Below are positions 47,882 through 57,382 of a stretch of 64,000 nucleotides of DNA, in pieces; position 1 is the first letter of the stretch; each line of letters begins with the position of its first letter. The DNA lies in assembly GCF_018613835.1 (NCBI RefSeq), contig NZ_JAGGPM010000032.1, positions 81,699 to 145,698 on the forward strand, in the 5' to 3' direction. Source of the DNA: Arthrobacter sp. ISL-5 (GTDB taxonomy: Bacteria; Actinomycetota; Actinomycetes; Actinomycetales; Micrococcaceae). Made by a program: the position numbers and the translations under genes. The notes beneath the pieces were generated by a model. It saw only the letters and a program-made list of their open reading frames with translations. It did no database searches and was not told where the DNA came from.

Positions 47882-48847
47882 CTAACGCGCCGTTGAGACT
47901 TCGGCGGGAGGAGTCTTGGCGTAGACGTTGCGGCTCACCGTGTATGCGTGCCGGTCCAGTTCCAGTGCCTGCTCGTTGACCTCCCGGAGTCCGGAGCTGG
48001 ATAGCCTCTTGATCTTGACCAGGTCCATGACTTCCTGCTCGGTACCGCCCACCGCTGTCACCCGCACGAGTCCCGTGCCTGCCGAGTAGAACTTGTGCTG
48101 GTGGCCTGCGTCCGGCTCGAGCGGGTTGTATTCGTCGATCTCCAGCACATCGTTGTAGCAGCCCGTGGGAACGCATACCCGCTGATGTTTCTGGAAGACG
48201 TGGCCGCAGTCCAGGAAGTCAACCTTGGGCGCATATGCCTGGACGTAGTCCGGGGTACCGGTGCGGGGGCTTGCCTGCATGGCAATTCCCGCCTGGGCCT
48301 TGTCAATCCCGTGAATGAACGTGCTGGGTGCCCCCACGAACGTTCCGTTCTCGTACTCCTCCGGGTACTCCCCGAAGAGCCAGACCGTTCCGCTCCTGGT
48401 CTGGGCGAAGAAGGCCAGTTCGGATTCAACGAGCTCGCCGTCGGAGAAGTCCCTGTCCCACATGACCAGTGTCTTGACTCCGTCGATGACCTTGGTCAGC
48501 CCGGTCACAGTGTGGATCACGGTTCGTTTGGTGGTCTCGGCGCTCGAAACAGTACCGGTCGTGGTGAATTGCATGCCGGGCTTCAGCGGAAACCAGTCGT
48601 TGTCGATTTTTGGCGACGACTGGAAGTCCGAAGCATCGTAATCTATGGCGGATCCGGGTCTGCAGAGTTCATCGGAGGCGGGCGCCGCGGCCCCAGGGGC
48701 GGCAGACGCCACGGTGAACATGGCCAGAAACAGTATCAGGACTGAGCCCAAGGCTGCGATCCGAAGCCCCTCGGATCTTAAGGGTGGCGCCGCGAATGCG
48801 GTGGATCTTGCGCGGTGATGCAACGTATTACCAGCCGAAAGGTCCAC
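47882..48847 (-). CDS. Secreted protein of unknown function
   Basis: About 321 residues from GTG at 48847, which has AGGAG upstream. A signal peptide (LRIAALGSVLILFLAMFTVA, cleaved near ASAAPG) precedes a beta-rich domain with IDNDWFPLKPGMQF, a pattern I have seen in unnamed secreted proteins. It has a possible Cys pair in CVPTGC. The frame is open to 48949. Function unknown; it is divergent from leuS. Confidence 0.75.
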   Translation of the reverse strand: MDLSAGNTLHHRARSTAFAAPPLRSEGLRIAALGSVLILFLAMFTVASAAPGAAAPASDELCRPGSAIDYDASDFQSSPKIDNDWFPLKPGMQFTTTGTVSSAETTKRTVIHTVTGLTKVIDGVKTLVMWDRDFSDGELVESELAFFAQTRSGTVWLFGEYPEEYENGTFVGAPSTFIHGIDKAQAGIAMQASPRTGTPDYVQAYAPKVDFLDCGHVFQKHQRVCVPTGCYNDVLEIDEYNPLEPDAGHQHKFYSAGTGLVRVTAVGGTEQEVMDLVKIKRLSSSGLREVNEQALELDRHAYTVSRNVYAKTPPAEVSTAR

Positions 48848-48872
48848 GTCAGGCTCCTCAACCCTGAGACCT

Positions 48873-48900
48873 TTGCCAACCCCCAATAACTGTGTAATGA
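48873..48900 (+). promoter_or_regulatory. Possible promoter of the leuS leader
   Basis: TTGCCA (48873-48878) and TAATGA (48895-48900) are separated by 16 bases, about 100 bases before the leader peptide. Transcripts would begin near 48907 and include all the leader hairpins. Confidence 0.4.
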
Positions 48901-48997
48901 ATGGTGACCCTCTGAAGGGCGTTTGGCAATGGGTAGGCCAGCGCCCCATCCGGTGTTCGTTTCACCATGATTCCCCCGGAGACGCTAAGGTAGGACT

Positions 48998-49024
48998 ATG
49001 CGTGCGATCCTTCTGCTTAGCTAG
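48998..49024 (+). CDS. Leader peptide with three consecutive Leu codons before leuS
   Basis: The ORF encodes MRAILLLS then TAG. The codons are ATG CGT GCG ATC CTT CTG CTT AGC TAG. A strong ribosome-binding site AAGGTAGGA (48987-48995) sits directly upstream. A hairpin and a T-run terminator follow within 65 bases, then leuS. This is the layout of ribosome-mediated attenuation, with leucine codons suiting a leucyl-tRNA synthetase gene. Translation is not proven. Confidence 0.7.
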   Translation: MRAILLLS

Positions 49025-49088
49025 CCGCCCGGTATCCCGGACAAATACGGATTACCGAGCGGCCGCCCCTCCATGTCGAGGGGCTTTT
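49025..49088 (+). terminator. Leader hairpin and terminator of the leuS attenuator
   Basis: The first hairpin pairs CCGCCCGGTA (49025-49034) with TACCGAGCGG (49053-49062), one mismatch, and starts right after the leader stop. The second, GCCCCTC/GAGGGGC (49065-49071 and 49078-49084) followed by TTTT, is a Rho-independent terminator 65 bases before leuS. A ribosome stalled on the Leu codons would cover the left arm of the first hairpin. The antiterminator partner is not settled; GAAGGGCG at 48914-48921 could pair with CGCCCCTC. Confidence 0.6.
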
Positions 49089-49152
49089 GTGTGTTCGGGA
49101 CGCATTCCCGGCAGGCGGCAGGGGATCAGACCGTTATGACAGGACAGACGTC

Positions 49153-51708
49153 ATGACAGAACAGAAGAGGGCAGCAGTGAGCGTTCAGCCGGAGACCGAA
49201 ACCGGAACAACAGCAGGTGGAGCCGAGAGCCCCGAGGAGGGTGCCTACAGCTTCGCGGCGATGGAGGCCCGGTGGCCCCAGGTGTGGGAGGACCTCAAGG
49301 TCTTCACGCCGGCCGACGACGGTTCCCGCGAGCGCCGCTACGTGCTGGACATGTTCCCCTACCCGTCCGGCGACCTCCACATGGGCCACGCCGAGGCGTT
49401 TGCCATGGGCGACGTCGTGGCGCGGTACCTGCGCCAGCAGGGATACGACGTCCTGCACCCGATCGGGTGGGATTCCTTCGGCCTGCCGGCGGAGAACGCC
49501 GCGATCAAGCGCAACGCCCATCCGAGCGAGTGGACGTACGCCAACATCGAAACCCAGGCGGCGTCGTTCAAGCGCTACGCCATCTCTGCTGACTGGTCCC
49601 GCAGGCTGCACACGTCCGACCCGGAGTACTACCGCTGGACCCAGTGGCTCTTCAAGCGCTTCTACGAGCGCGGCCTCGCTTACCGCAAGGACTCACCGGT
49701 CAACTGGTGTCCCAAGGACCTGACCGTGCTGGCCAACGAGCAGGTGGTCAACGGCGCCTGCGAGCGCTGCGGCACGGCAGTGACCAAGAAGTCGCTGAAC
49801 CAGTGGTATTTCAAGATCACCGACTACGCGGACCGGCTGCTCGACGACATGTCCGAGCTGCAGGGGCACTGGCCCGAGCGAGTGCTGGCGATGCAGCGAA
49901 ACTGGATCGGCCGCTCGGAAGGCGCGCATGTTCGGTTCGTGATCGAGGCGTCCGACGGACGTGCCGAGCGCGAAGTCACCGTCTTCACCACGCGTCCCGA
50001 TACCCTGTACGGGTCCACGTTCTTTGTCGTGGCCGCGGACGCGCACCTGGCACTGGACCTGGTCACCCCTGAACACCACGACGCACTCATGGCCTACCGT
50101 GAAAAGGTCAAGGCCCTTTCGGACATCGAACGCCAGTCCACCGAGCGCGAAAAGACCGGTGTGTTCACCGGCCGCTACGCCATCAATCCCCTCAACGGTG
50201 AAAAGCTGCCCGTCTGGGCGGCGGACTACGTCCTGGCCGACTACGGCACGGGCGCCATCATGGCCGTCCCCGCGCACGACCAGCGCGACCTCGACTTCGC
50301 CCAGGAGTTCGGCCTGCCTGTGCGCGCGGTGCTGAACACCGGCGAGGAGGATCCCGCCGTCTCCGGCAAGGCAACGGCGGGCGAGGGCACGCTGATCAAC
50401 TCCGGTCCGCTCGACGGCCTGCCCAAGGCCGAGGCCATTCCGGCCGCCATCGAAATCCTCGGCCAGCAGGGCACCGGGGAGAAGTTCGTGAATTTCCGGC
50501 TGCGTGACTGGCTCCTGAGCCGCCAGCGCTTCTGGGGCACCCCGATCCCCATCATCCACTGTGCCGAGTGCGGCGAAGTGCCGGTACCCGACGAGCAGCT
50601 GCCGGTTACGCTGCCCGAGGACCTGCGCGGCGAGGCTCTGTCCCCGAGGGGCACCTCGCCGCTGGCCGCGGCCCTCGAATGGGTCAACGTCGACTGCCCG
50701 AACTGCGGACGCGCAGCCCAGCGGGACACGGACACCATGGACACCTTCGTGGACTCGTCCTGGTACTTCCTGCGCTTCGTCTCTCCGCACTACACCGACG
50801 GTCCGTTTGATCCCGCGAAGATCAACGAGTGGATGCCGGTCGGGCAGTATGTCGGCGGCGTAGAGCACGCCATCCTGCACCTGCTCTACGCCCGCTTCTT
50901 TACCAAGGTCATTCATGACATGGGCCTGCTGGCGGCGGACGAGCCTTTCAGCGCGCTGCTGAACCAGGGCCAGGTGCTCAACGGCGGCAAAGCCATGAGC
51001 AAGTCGCTGGGCAACGGCGTGGACCTGGGCGAACAGCTGGACAAGTTCGGCGTGGACGCAGTCCGGCTCACCATGATCTTTGCCTCCCCGCCGGAAGACG
51101 ACGTCGACTGGGCGGATGTCTCGCCGTCGGGCTCCGCGAAGTTCCTGGCGCGGGCCTGGCGTCTGGCGCAGGACGTGACCAGCGAACCCGGCGTGGACTT
51201 CAGCACGGGCGACCGCGCCCTGCGGTCGGTCACGCACAGGACCATCGCGGACGCCGCGGAGCTGCTCAACAACAACAAGTTCAACGTTGTTGTGGCCAAG
51301 CTCATGGAGCTGGTCAACGCCACGCGCAAAACCATAGATGCAGCCGCCGGCGCCGGCGGTGCAGATCCGGCCGTGCGCGAGGCGGCTGAGGCTGTGTCCG
51401 TGATCCTGAGCCTGTTCGCTCCGTACACCGCCGAGGACATGTGGAACGTGCTGGGGCACCCTGCCTCGGTTGCCAACGCAGGCTGGCCCGCCCACGATGA
51501 GGCCCTGCTGGTGCAGGACACCATCACGGCCGTGGTTCAGGTCCAGGGCAAGGTGCGGGACAGGCTGGAGGTTTCACCGGCGATCTCCGAGGATGAGCTG
51601 CGCGAACTGGCGCTGGCTTCGGAAAACGTCCAGCGGGCCCTCGACGGCCGCGCCATCCGGACGGTCATTGTGCGTGCACCTAAACTGGTGAACATCGTCC
51701 CGGCCTAG
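49153..51708 (+). CDS. leuS: Leucyl-tRNA synthetase
   Basis: About 851 residues from ATG at 49153 (MTEQKRAAV), with AGGACAG upstream; the open frame runs back to 49087 through the terminator. HIGH appears as SGDLHMGHAEAF, the zinc/editing region with CERCG, and KMSKS as KAMSKSLGNG. It charges tRNA-Leu. The C-terminal anticodon domain is complete. Confidence 0.97.
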   Translation: MTEQKRAAVSVQPETETGTTAGGAESPEEGAYSFAAMEARWPQVWEDLKVFTPADDGSRERRYVLDMFPYPSGDLHMGHAEAFAMGDVVARYLRQQGYDVLHPIGWDSFGLPAENAAIKRNAHPSEWTYANIETQAASFKRYAISADWSRRLHTSDPEYYRWTQWLFKRFYERGLAYRKDSPVNWCPKDLTVLANEQVVNGACERCGTAVTKKSLNQWYFKITDYADRLLDDMSELQGHWPERVLAMQRNWIGRSEGAHVRFVIEASDGRAEREVTVFTTRPDTLYGSTFFVVAADAHLALDLVTPEHHDALMAYREKVKALSDIERQSTEREKTGVFTGRYAINPLNGEKLPVWAADYVLADYGTGAIMAVPAHDQRDLDFAQEFGLPVRAVLNTGEEDPAVSGKATAGEGTLINSGPLDGLPKAEAIPAAIEILGQQGTGEKFVNFRLRDWLLSRQRFWGTPIPIIHCAECGEVPVPDEQLPVTLPEDLRGEALSPRGTSPLAAALEWVNVDCPNCGRAAQRDTDTMDTFVDSSWYFLRFVSPHYTDGPFDPAKINEWMPVGQYVGGVEHAILHLLYARFFTKVIHDMGLLAADEPFSALLNQGQVLNGGKAMSKSLGNGVDLGEQLDKFGVDAVRLTMIFASPPEDDVDWADVSPSGSAKFLARAWRLAQDVTSEPGVDFSTGDRALRSVTHRTIADAAELLNNNKFNVVVAKLMELVNATRKTIDAAAGAGGADPAVREAAEAVSVILSLFAPYTAEDMWNVLGHPASVANAGWPAHDEALLVQDTITAVVQVQGKVRDRLEVSPAISEDELRELALASENVQRALDGRAIRTVIVRAPKLVNIVPA

Positions 51709-51715
51709 CCGGGTT

Positions 51716-51742
51716 CCGGCCGCCGGAATCGCCGGCGGCCGG
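51716..51742 (+). other. G+C-rich hairpin after leuS
   Basis: An 11-bp perfect stem, CCGGCCGCCGG and its reverse complement, with a 5-base loop. It is 8 bases after the leuS stop but lacks a T-run. Confidence 0.5.
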
Positions 51743-51764
51743 CCAGAACTGCAGGGGGTGTGCC

Positions 51765-52817
51765 GTGATCGACCGCGAACCGGCCGCCTGGCTGTGGTTG
51801 AAGGAACACCTCGTCCGTCTCCGCCAGGCCACCCGGCCGGGGCAGGCCCCGCCCACTGGCGAGCCCGCCGTCGTCGTCCGTACCGCAGTGGTGACCGACT
51901 CCGCGGCCGCGCTGCCCGCTGACTGGGTGAGGGCCTTCTCCATCAACGGCCGGCTGGCCGTCATCCCCATGCCTGTCATGGTGGGGGCGGAGATCTATGG
52001 CGAGGGCGAGGACGACATCGCCGGGACTATCGCCGTGGCGTTGGCCGCGGCCACACCGGTTAAGACGTCCCGGCCGTCGCCGGGGCAGTTCGAACAGGCG
52101 TACCGTGCGGCCGAACGCCACGGTTTCGAGTCAGTGGTGTCCATCCACATTTCCGGCGACCTGTCCGGCACGGCCGACGCCGCCCGCCTCGCGGCCGCGC
52201 GGGTCAGCATCCCTGTCGAGGTCCTGGACACCCGCACCGTGGGGATGGCCCAGGGGCTGGCGGTGCAGAGTGCCGTAGTGGCGGCGGCGGACGGCCGCAG
52301 CGCGGCCGAAGTGCGCAGGCTGGCTGAATCGCGCGCCGCCAAGACCAAGGTGTACTTCTACGTGCCCAGCCTAGAGCAGCTGCGCCGCGGCGGCCGGATC
52401 GGCGCGGCAGCCTCCCTGGTCGGGGCCATGTTTGCGATCAAGCCGATCCTGGCGGTCGACGGCGGCAAGATCGTTCCGCTGGAGAAGGTCCGTTCCGCCG
52501 CGAGAGCCGTTGCCCGGCTGGAGGAGATCGTGGTCGCGGACGCCGCTGCCAGGCCCAAGGGGGAGGCCAGGCTGGCCATCCACCACTTCGGCAACGAGGC
52601 GGAAGCGGAGCTCCTCGCCGCCCGGCTCGCGGCGGCGTTGCCGGACAGTCCGCCGGCCCAGATCAGTGCATTGCCGGCCGTGCTGGCCGCCCACGCCGGC
52701 CTTGGCGTCCTCGCCGTGATCGTGGGGGAGAGCAGCACGTCGCTGGCCGGTTCCCAAGGTGCCGACGACGCCGAACGGACGCAGGAAGAGGACCGGCCGG
52801 CAGAACCCGCTCCCTAG
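51765..52817 (+). CDS. DegV-family fatty-acid-binding protein
   Basis: 350 residues. The DegV fold is marked by AVVTDSAAALP (about 40), TSRPSPGQFEQAY, SIHISGDLSGT and the C-terminal FYVPSLEQLRRGGRIG. Family members bind a fatty acid, as in FakB of Gram-positives. An N-terminal 38-residue extension and an acidic tail are extra. GTG start. Confidence 0.92.
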   Translation: MIDREPAAWLWLKEHLVRLRQATRPGQAPPTGEPAVVVRTAVVTDSAAALPADWVRAFSINGRLAVIPMPVMVGAEIYGEGEDDIAGTIAVALAAATPVKTSRPSPGQFEQAYRAAERHGFESVVSIHISGDLSGTADAARLAAARVSIPVEVLDTRTVGMAQGLAVQSAVVAAADGRSAAEVRRLAESRAAKTKVYFYVPSLEQLRRGGRIGAAASLVGAMFAIKPILAVDGGKIVPLEKVRSAARAVARLEEIVVADAAARPKGEARLAIHHFGNEAEAELLAARLAAALPDSPPAQISALPAVLAAHAGLGVLAVIVGESSTSLAGSQGADDAERTQEEDRPAEPAP

Positions 52818-52894
52818 TTCGGAAGGCACTCGGCCGGGGCTGGCCGTGCCCGGCCGCTGGTAGTACAGTCTCCCCACCGATCAAGGAGGCTCCC

Positions 52895-53080
52895 ATGGGA
52901 ATGCAGGTCCACCACGTCGCCCAGTTCGACAAGGACGTCGCCGGCGAAGTCACCAAATGGCTGAAGTACCTCAAAGGCCAGGTGACACACGTTCAGTTCC
53001 TCACCACCACTGTTCCCGACCCCAAAGCTCCGGAGAAGTGGCGCGTGCAGTACGAGGCCTACATCACATATCAGCAGTAG
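52895..53080 (+). CDS. Small conserved hypothetical protein
   Basis: 61 residues, mixed charged, no membrane helix (MGMQVHHVAQFDKDVAGE to a C-terminal YEAYITYQQ). AAGGAGG lies before the ATG. It stands alone between DegV and comEA. I do not know its function. Confidence 0.75.
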   Translation: MGMQVHHVAQFDKDVAGEVTKWLKYLKGQVTHVQFLTTTVPDPKAPEKWRVQYEAYITYQQ

Positions 53081-53183
53081 CCGTACCTGGCCGCCGTACG
53101 CGGCAGCGCGCCAGCGGTGGCGCTATCCACATAGGGGCGGTACGCCCTTCATGCCCCGTTGCCGGTCTCCTACGGTGGTGGGT

Positions 53184-54152
53184 ATGTCACGCCGGATCGC
53201 TGGAGCCGCAGCCAGCACCCCGTCGCGCGCCGGCGCAGGACGTCGATCGCCCGAGCGGCGTGCAGCAGACGGGCGTGCGGCGAGGCGGCTCGCGGCGACA
53301 CTCGGGCCGCCGCCGGACGCTGAGGGCGGCCGTGCATCCGGCAGGGCCTCTCCCGGACTGCTGGGCGCGGGGGACCTCAACGGCTTCACCTACGGCAACG
53401 GGCCGGGATCCGGACCGGACCCGGGGCCTGCTGACGGCATGGCCGATGCCCGGCTCAGATGGCGGCTCGGCATCCGCGCTGCGGTACTGCTAGGGGTGGT
53501 GTCGTTGCTCGCCGCAGGCTGGTTCTGGTGGAGGGTCGCGACCGCCGGGCCGGAAGTCACCCCGCTGAGCGCCGTTACGAGCGATGCAGCCGAAACGGCC
53601 CCGGCGGATTCCCCGGGGGCGGGCGGCGACGGCTCCGCCGCGGCCGGCGACGGCCAGGCTGGAGACGCTGCCGGAACGGTGGTGGTGCACGTGGCCGGTG
53701 CGGTCAAGAAGGCCGGCATAGTGGAGCTTCCCCGGAACAGCCGCGTCCACCAGGCCATCGCGGCAGCAGGGGGCGCCACTCCGGCGGCTGACCTGAACCG
53801 GCTCAATCTCGCGTCCGTGCTGGAGGACGGCCAGAAAATCTACGTGCCCGGCCGCGGTGAGGCCGCCCCGCCCGAGGCGCCGGCGGACGCGCTGCCGGGA
53901 GCCGGCGCCGGCCCGGGCTCATCGGGGGATGTCGGCGGTGGCGGCGGCTCCGCTCCCGGGGGCAAAGTGAATCTGAACACCGCCGGCGCCGAAGAACTCG
54001 CGGAGCTGCCGAAGGTCGGCCCGGTGCTGGCCCAGCGGATCGTCGACTGGCGCACGGAGCACGGCCCGTTCAAGACCGCCGAGGAAGTTGACGCCGTGGA
54101 CGGCGTGGGACCCAAAATGCTCGAAACACTGCTGCCGCTGGTGACGGTCTGA
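53184..54152 (+). CDS. comEA: ComEA-like DNA-binding competence protein
   Basis: About 322 residues from ATG at 53184. It has a basic cytoplasmic N-terminus, one membrane helix (AAVLLGVVSLLAAGWFWW), a Gly/Ala-rich linker, an SLBB domain (VVHVAGAVKKAGIVELP) and a C-terminal helix-hairpin-helix (NLNTAGAEELAELPKVGPVLAQ). It should bind DNA outside the membrane for uptake through ComEC. The ATG at 53151 is also possible. Confidence 0.9.
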   Translation: MSRRIAGAAASTPSRAGAGRRSPERRAADGRAARRLAATLGPPPDAEGGRASGRASPGLLGAGDLNGFTYGNGPGSGPDPGPADGMADARLRWRLGIRAAVLLGVVSLLAAGWFWWRVATAGPEVTPLSAVTSDAAETAPADSPGAGGDGSAAAGDGQAGDAAGTVVVHVAGAVKKAGIVELPRNSRVHQAIAAAGGATPAADLNRLNLASVLEDGQKIYVPGRGEAAPPEAPADALPGAGAGPGSSGDVGGGGGSAPGGKVNLNTAGAEELAELPKVGPVLAQRIVDWRTEHGPFKTAEEVDAVDGVGPKMLETLLPLVTV

Positions 54153-54153
54153 G

Positions 54154-56133
54154 ATGGACGGCAATCGTGAAAGAACCAGAAGCCGGTGGCACAGATACGT
54201 CGAGGCAGCCGTAAATCCGGAAGCCGCCGGCCGGGCTTCGGTCCGCCCGCCCTCAGCCCGCGACACAGCCGCTCCGATCGGTCCCGACAGAAGGACGCAG
54301 GCGACATTCCCGGTACCAGTCAAGGCCGCCGCTGCAGGCCACGCGGGAACAGCGGTCCGGCACGGACTTCGCGAAAAGATCCGGCAGCGGCTTGTCCCCG
54401 ATGCGCCCAACACGGATGCCGCCGACCAGCTGCGGCGGCGGGTTGACCTCCGTCTGGCGCCGGCGGCACTGCTCGTGTGGGCCGCGACGGTCGCCGGCCC
54501 ATGGCTCACGCCTGTAGGGCTGCTGGGCGTGTGCTGCGGGTGTGCCGCCGGGGCAGGGCTGCTCCTCCTGCTATTCCAGCGGCGGCGCAGCGGCCTTGGC
54601 CGCCTCCCACGGAGCTTTCTAATGACCCTTGCGGCAGCCATGGTGCTTGCCGCTGCCGCTGCTGCCCATTCCGCGGTGTCAGCCGCGCAAAGGCATGACG
54701 GTCCCGTGGCAGGGGCCATCGCCGCACACGCGTCCGTCGTGGCGGAGGTGGAAATCACCGGCGCCCCCCGAGCGCTCAAAGCGCCCGGCAGTTCGTCCCT
54801 GGCACAACGCTGGGCGGTGACGGCCATGGTCAAGACGCTGAATACCGGCGGCCGGCTGCTCCGTGCGGAGGCCGCCGTCCTCATCATGGGCGGACAGGAC
54901 TGGGAGCATGCGGTCTTGGGACAGCTGGTGCGCGCCACGGGCAAGCTGCGGCCTCCTGATCCCGGCGACGTTGAGGCCGGAATCCTCACCGCGTCCTCGC
55001 CCCCGGTGACCCTCGAGGCGGCCGCACCCTGGCAGCAGCAGCCTGCCGCCCTGGGCCGGCAGTTCGCGGAGGCGGCCGGCTGGCTGGATGCTGATGCCCG
55101 CGGGCTCCTGCCGGGCATGGTGACAGGAGACACCAGTGGCCTGGATGAACAACTCGAGGCCGCCATGAAGACCGTGGGCCTGACCCACCTGACGGCGGTC
55201 AGCGGCGCCAACTGCAGCCTGATCCTTGGGGTCCTGCTGCTGGCCGCCCGCAGCCTGCGCCTGGCCAGGCTGCCGGCTGCCGCATGCGCCTTGGCCGGAC
55301 TCGGGATGTTCGTGCTGATGGTGGGCCCGGACGCCAGTGTCCTGAGGGCTTCGCTGATGGGTGCCATCGCGCTGGCATCACTGGCGGGCGGACGAGCCGG
55401 CAGGGGGCTGAGCTTTCTGTGCCTGGCGGTCATCGCCCTGCTGCTTAGTGATCCTGCCTTGGGTACCAGTTTCGGGTTCCTGCTGTCTGTCTTGGCCACG
55501 TTGGGGATCATCGTGCTGGGACGGCGCATCATGGACTGGGTTCCACCTGCCGTGCCGCGCTGGGCGGCCGCGGGTATGGCCGTGCCCCTGTCCGCCCAGC
55601 TGCTGTGCGGACCGGTCATCGTGGTGCTGCAGCCTCAGTTCGCCACGTACTCGTTGCTGGCCAACATGTTCGTGGCCCCGCTGGTGGCGCCGGTCACCAT
55701 CCTGGGGACGGCTGCCGTGCCGTTGGTGCCGCTCCTGCCGTGGCTGGCCACCGCACTGATCGGCGTGGCTGGCCTTTTCGCGGCCGGGGTGGCCGGTATC
55801 GCCAGGTTCATGGCTGGCCTGCCGGGCGCGGCGCCGCCCTGGCCCGAGGGTCCGTTCGGATTGCTCACCATGGTGCTGTTCTCCGTTCTGACCGCTCTGG
55901 CAGTCTGGGCGGCGGCCCATCCTGCCGGAACCATCCGTCTCGTGCTGGCGGCCCACTTCAAGACGGCCTGTGTGCTTGACTGGACACTGGAAGGAAAGTC
56001 CATGCGGCCCGGCCCTTCCCGCAGGGTTCCTGTTAGGAACCGGACCGAACCTTGGAGTGGCCGCCGATCATCGCCGCGGTGGTTCTGTCTCAGAACCGTC
56101 CGTCGTAGCTGTCCCGAAGGCCCTGTGCGGTGA
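54154..56133 (+). pseudogene. comEC: comEC truncated before its metallo-beta-lactamase domain
   Basis: 659 codons. Residues about 110-600 are a normal multi-helix ComEC/Rec2 competence domain, including HLTAVSGANCSLI. From about residue 605 (base 55970) family-like sequence stops and becomes Arg/Ser-rich filler (RPGPSRRVPVRNR) up to the TGA. Normal ComEC continues for another 200 residues or so with a metallo-beta-lactamase-like domain, and holA usually follows; neither is present. DNA after 55970 belongs to unrelated genes on the other strand. A DNA insertion or rearrangement, or an assembly join, broke the gene. Confidence 0.8.
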
Positions 56134-56317
56134 ACCTCCAGCCTTCGACGAGTTCGTTCAGGTCGCTCTCCGGAGTTGCCCTGCCAAGCTGACCGGCCAG
56201 CTCCATCTCAGCTTCCATGAACGCGGCCATCCTGTCCGCGTAGTCGATCAGAGCCCGGATCTTATCCGGTTCGAGCTCAGGCGGTTCAGGCGGCTGCATC
56301 TCGATCATGCCGGCCAT
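56090..56317 (-). CDS. Small acidic hypothetical protein
   Basis: 75 residues from the ATG at 56317 (MAGMIEMQPPEPPELEP), helical and acidic. Codon use is normal for this genome. It overlaps the end of the truncated comEC frame in antisense. No clear ribosome-binding site; ATG at 56308 is an alternative. Unknown function. Confidence 0.55.
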   Translation of the reverse strand: MAGMIEMQPPEPPELEPDKIRALIDYADRMAAFMEAEMELAGQLGRATPESDLNELVEGWRFTAQGLRDSYDGRF

Positions 56318-56435
56318 TCTGTCAGATGCACTCTTGAGAACAGCGTTTAGCCGGAGACTGCGCGTTGCGGACCGCGGGCGCCGGCGTCGCCCGGCCGTCC
56401 CTGAAGGAACCCTGAACGGTCGCTGAAGGACTGCC

Positions 56436-56789
56436 TCAATTCTTGGGGCTAATGATCGATACATCTCCGCTCTTCAAGCCACGCCGAAGGCAGTCTGCAA
56501 TCCGGTCAGCGTCTTCTTTTTTCGCCGCTTCGCGAAGTTTGATGCTCAAGTGCGTGGATGGCAGATTTGCACTTTCAATCGACTCTTCGATAATTGGGTC
56601 TTTCAAGCATGGGTCGATCACGCCGCTCCGCGGGCCGGACACGCCAACGATCCAGCGGTCGGATGTGCCGGAAGTGAGGTCTGCATCGCCAGGGTTCACT
56701 GCGCAACTTCCTAAGGCAAGGGGAAGAACACTCATACCGATGATCCACTGGTATTTCGCCCTCTTGGCCCTTCCCTGAGCTCGCAGCAT
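56436..56789 (-). CDS. Putative lipoprotein, small
   Basis: 117 residues. A hydrophobic signal ends in a lipobox LGSC (MSVLPLALGSCAVNPG). The rest is helical with Cys residues in PCLKDP and DCLRR. Base composition is visibly lower in G+C than core genes. Unknown function. Confidence 0.65.
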   Translation of the reverse strand: MLRAQGRAKRAKYQWIIGMSVLPLALGSCAVNPGDADLTSGTSDRWIVGVSGPRSGVIDPCLKDPIIEESIESANLPSTHLSIKLREAAKKEDADRIADCLRRGLKSGDVSIISPKN

Positions 56790-56893
56790 GGCCTGAGCAT
56801 ACTCCCGAAGATCGAAAGATTCCGCGAGGGAAGGTCATCTTGAGCTACTGGGCTTGAGCCATATACCTGCTGGGCCAGCATCTCATGCCCGCC

Positions 56894-57382
56894 TTATGGG
56901 AGGAACGCTCTGCGGACGTGCTGCCATACGCCCCGTTCATCATCTTCGTCGTGGCCAAAGACGGGCCGACGGCCCGTAACTGCTTCTGCAACGTCAAACC
57001 ACCGGGGCTCGTTTCGGGACCAAGTCTTTTGGCAGACGATGCTTGTCCGACGGGAGCCGTCTGTGAGGGTGAATCCCAGCCCCCATTCCGTAGGGCGCAC
57101 TTCACTAACCTGTTCACGATGAAAAGTGTGCTTGCGAAATGGTCCCTGCAGCACGAGCCGGCCATCAGCACGCAATTCTATGTTAGGGCGGAAACTCATC
57201 AGAACAACGAGCAAAGCGAGCGCACCGATCGAGGTCCAGCCTAGGGGGATCTCAGAAGCAGGCATTTCGCCGCGATCAACGAAATAGATGGTCGAAAATT
57301 GCTGTGACAAGAGGATCAGAACGGCAGCAATGCCCACGAGTCGAATCCACCAGCGCACCTTCCAGCGCTGCCGTTTCTCCAT
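56894..57382 (-). CDS. Membrane protein with a PH-like domain
   Basis: 162 residues from MEKRQRWKVRWW at 57382. Two membrane helices (about 12-32 and 50-70), then a beta-rich PH-like part with FTLTDGSRRTSI. Unknown function. An upstream start at 57409 is open. Confidence 0.65.
   Translation of the reverse strand: MEKRQRWKVRWWIRLVGIAAVLILLSQQFSTIYFVDRGEMPASEIPLGWTSIGALALLVVLMSFRPNIELRADGRLVLQGPFRKHTFHREQVSEVRPTEWGLGFTLTDGSRRTSIVCQKTWSRNEPRWFDVAEAVTGRRPVFGHDEDDERGVWQHVRRAFLP

Noticed and set aside
49087..49152. Longer start of leuS through the terminator
   Set aside because: It would begin within the terminator T-run and adds residues not seen in LeuS; ATG at 49153 has a better ribosome-binding site.
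48901..49152. T-box riboswitch upstream of leuS
   Set aside because: No T-box antiterminator consensus is visible; the leader-peptide model explains the terminator better.
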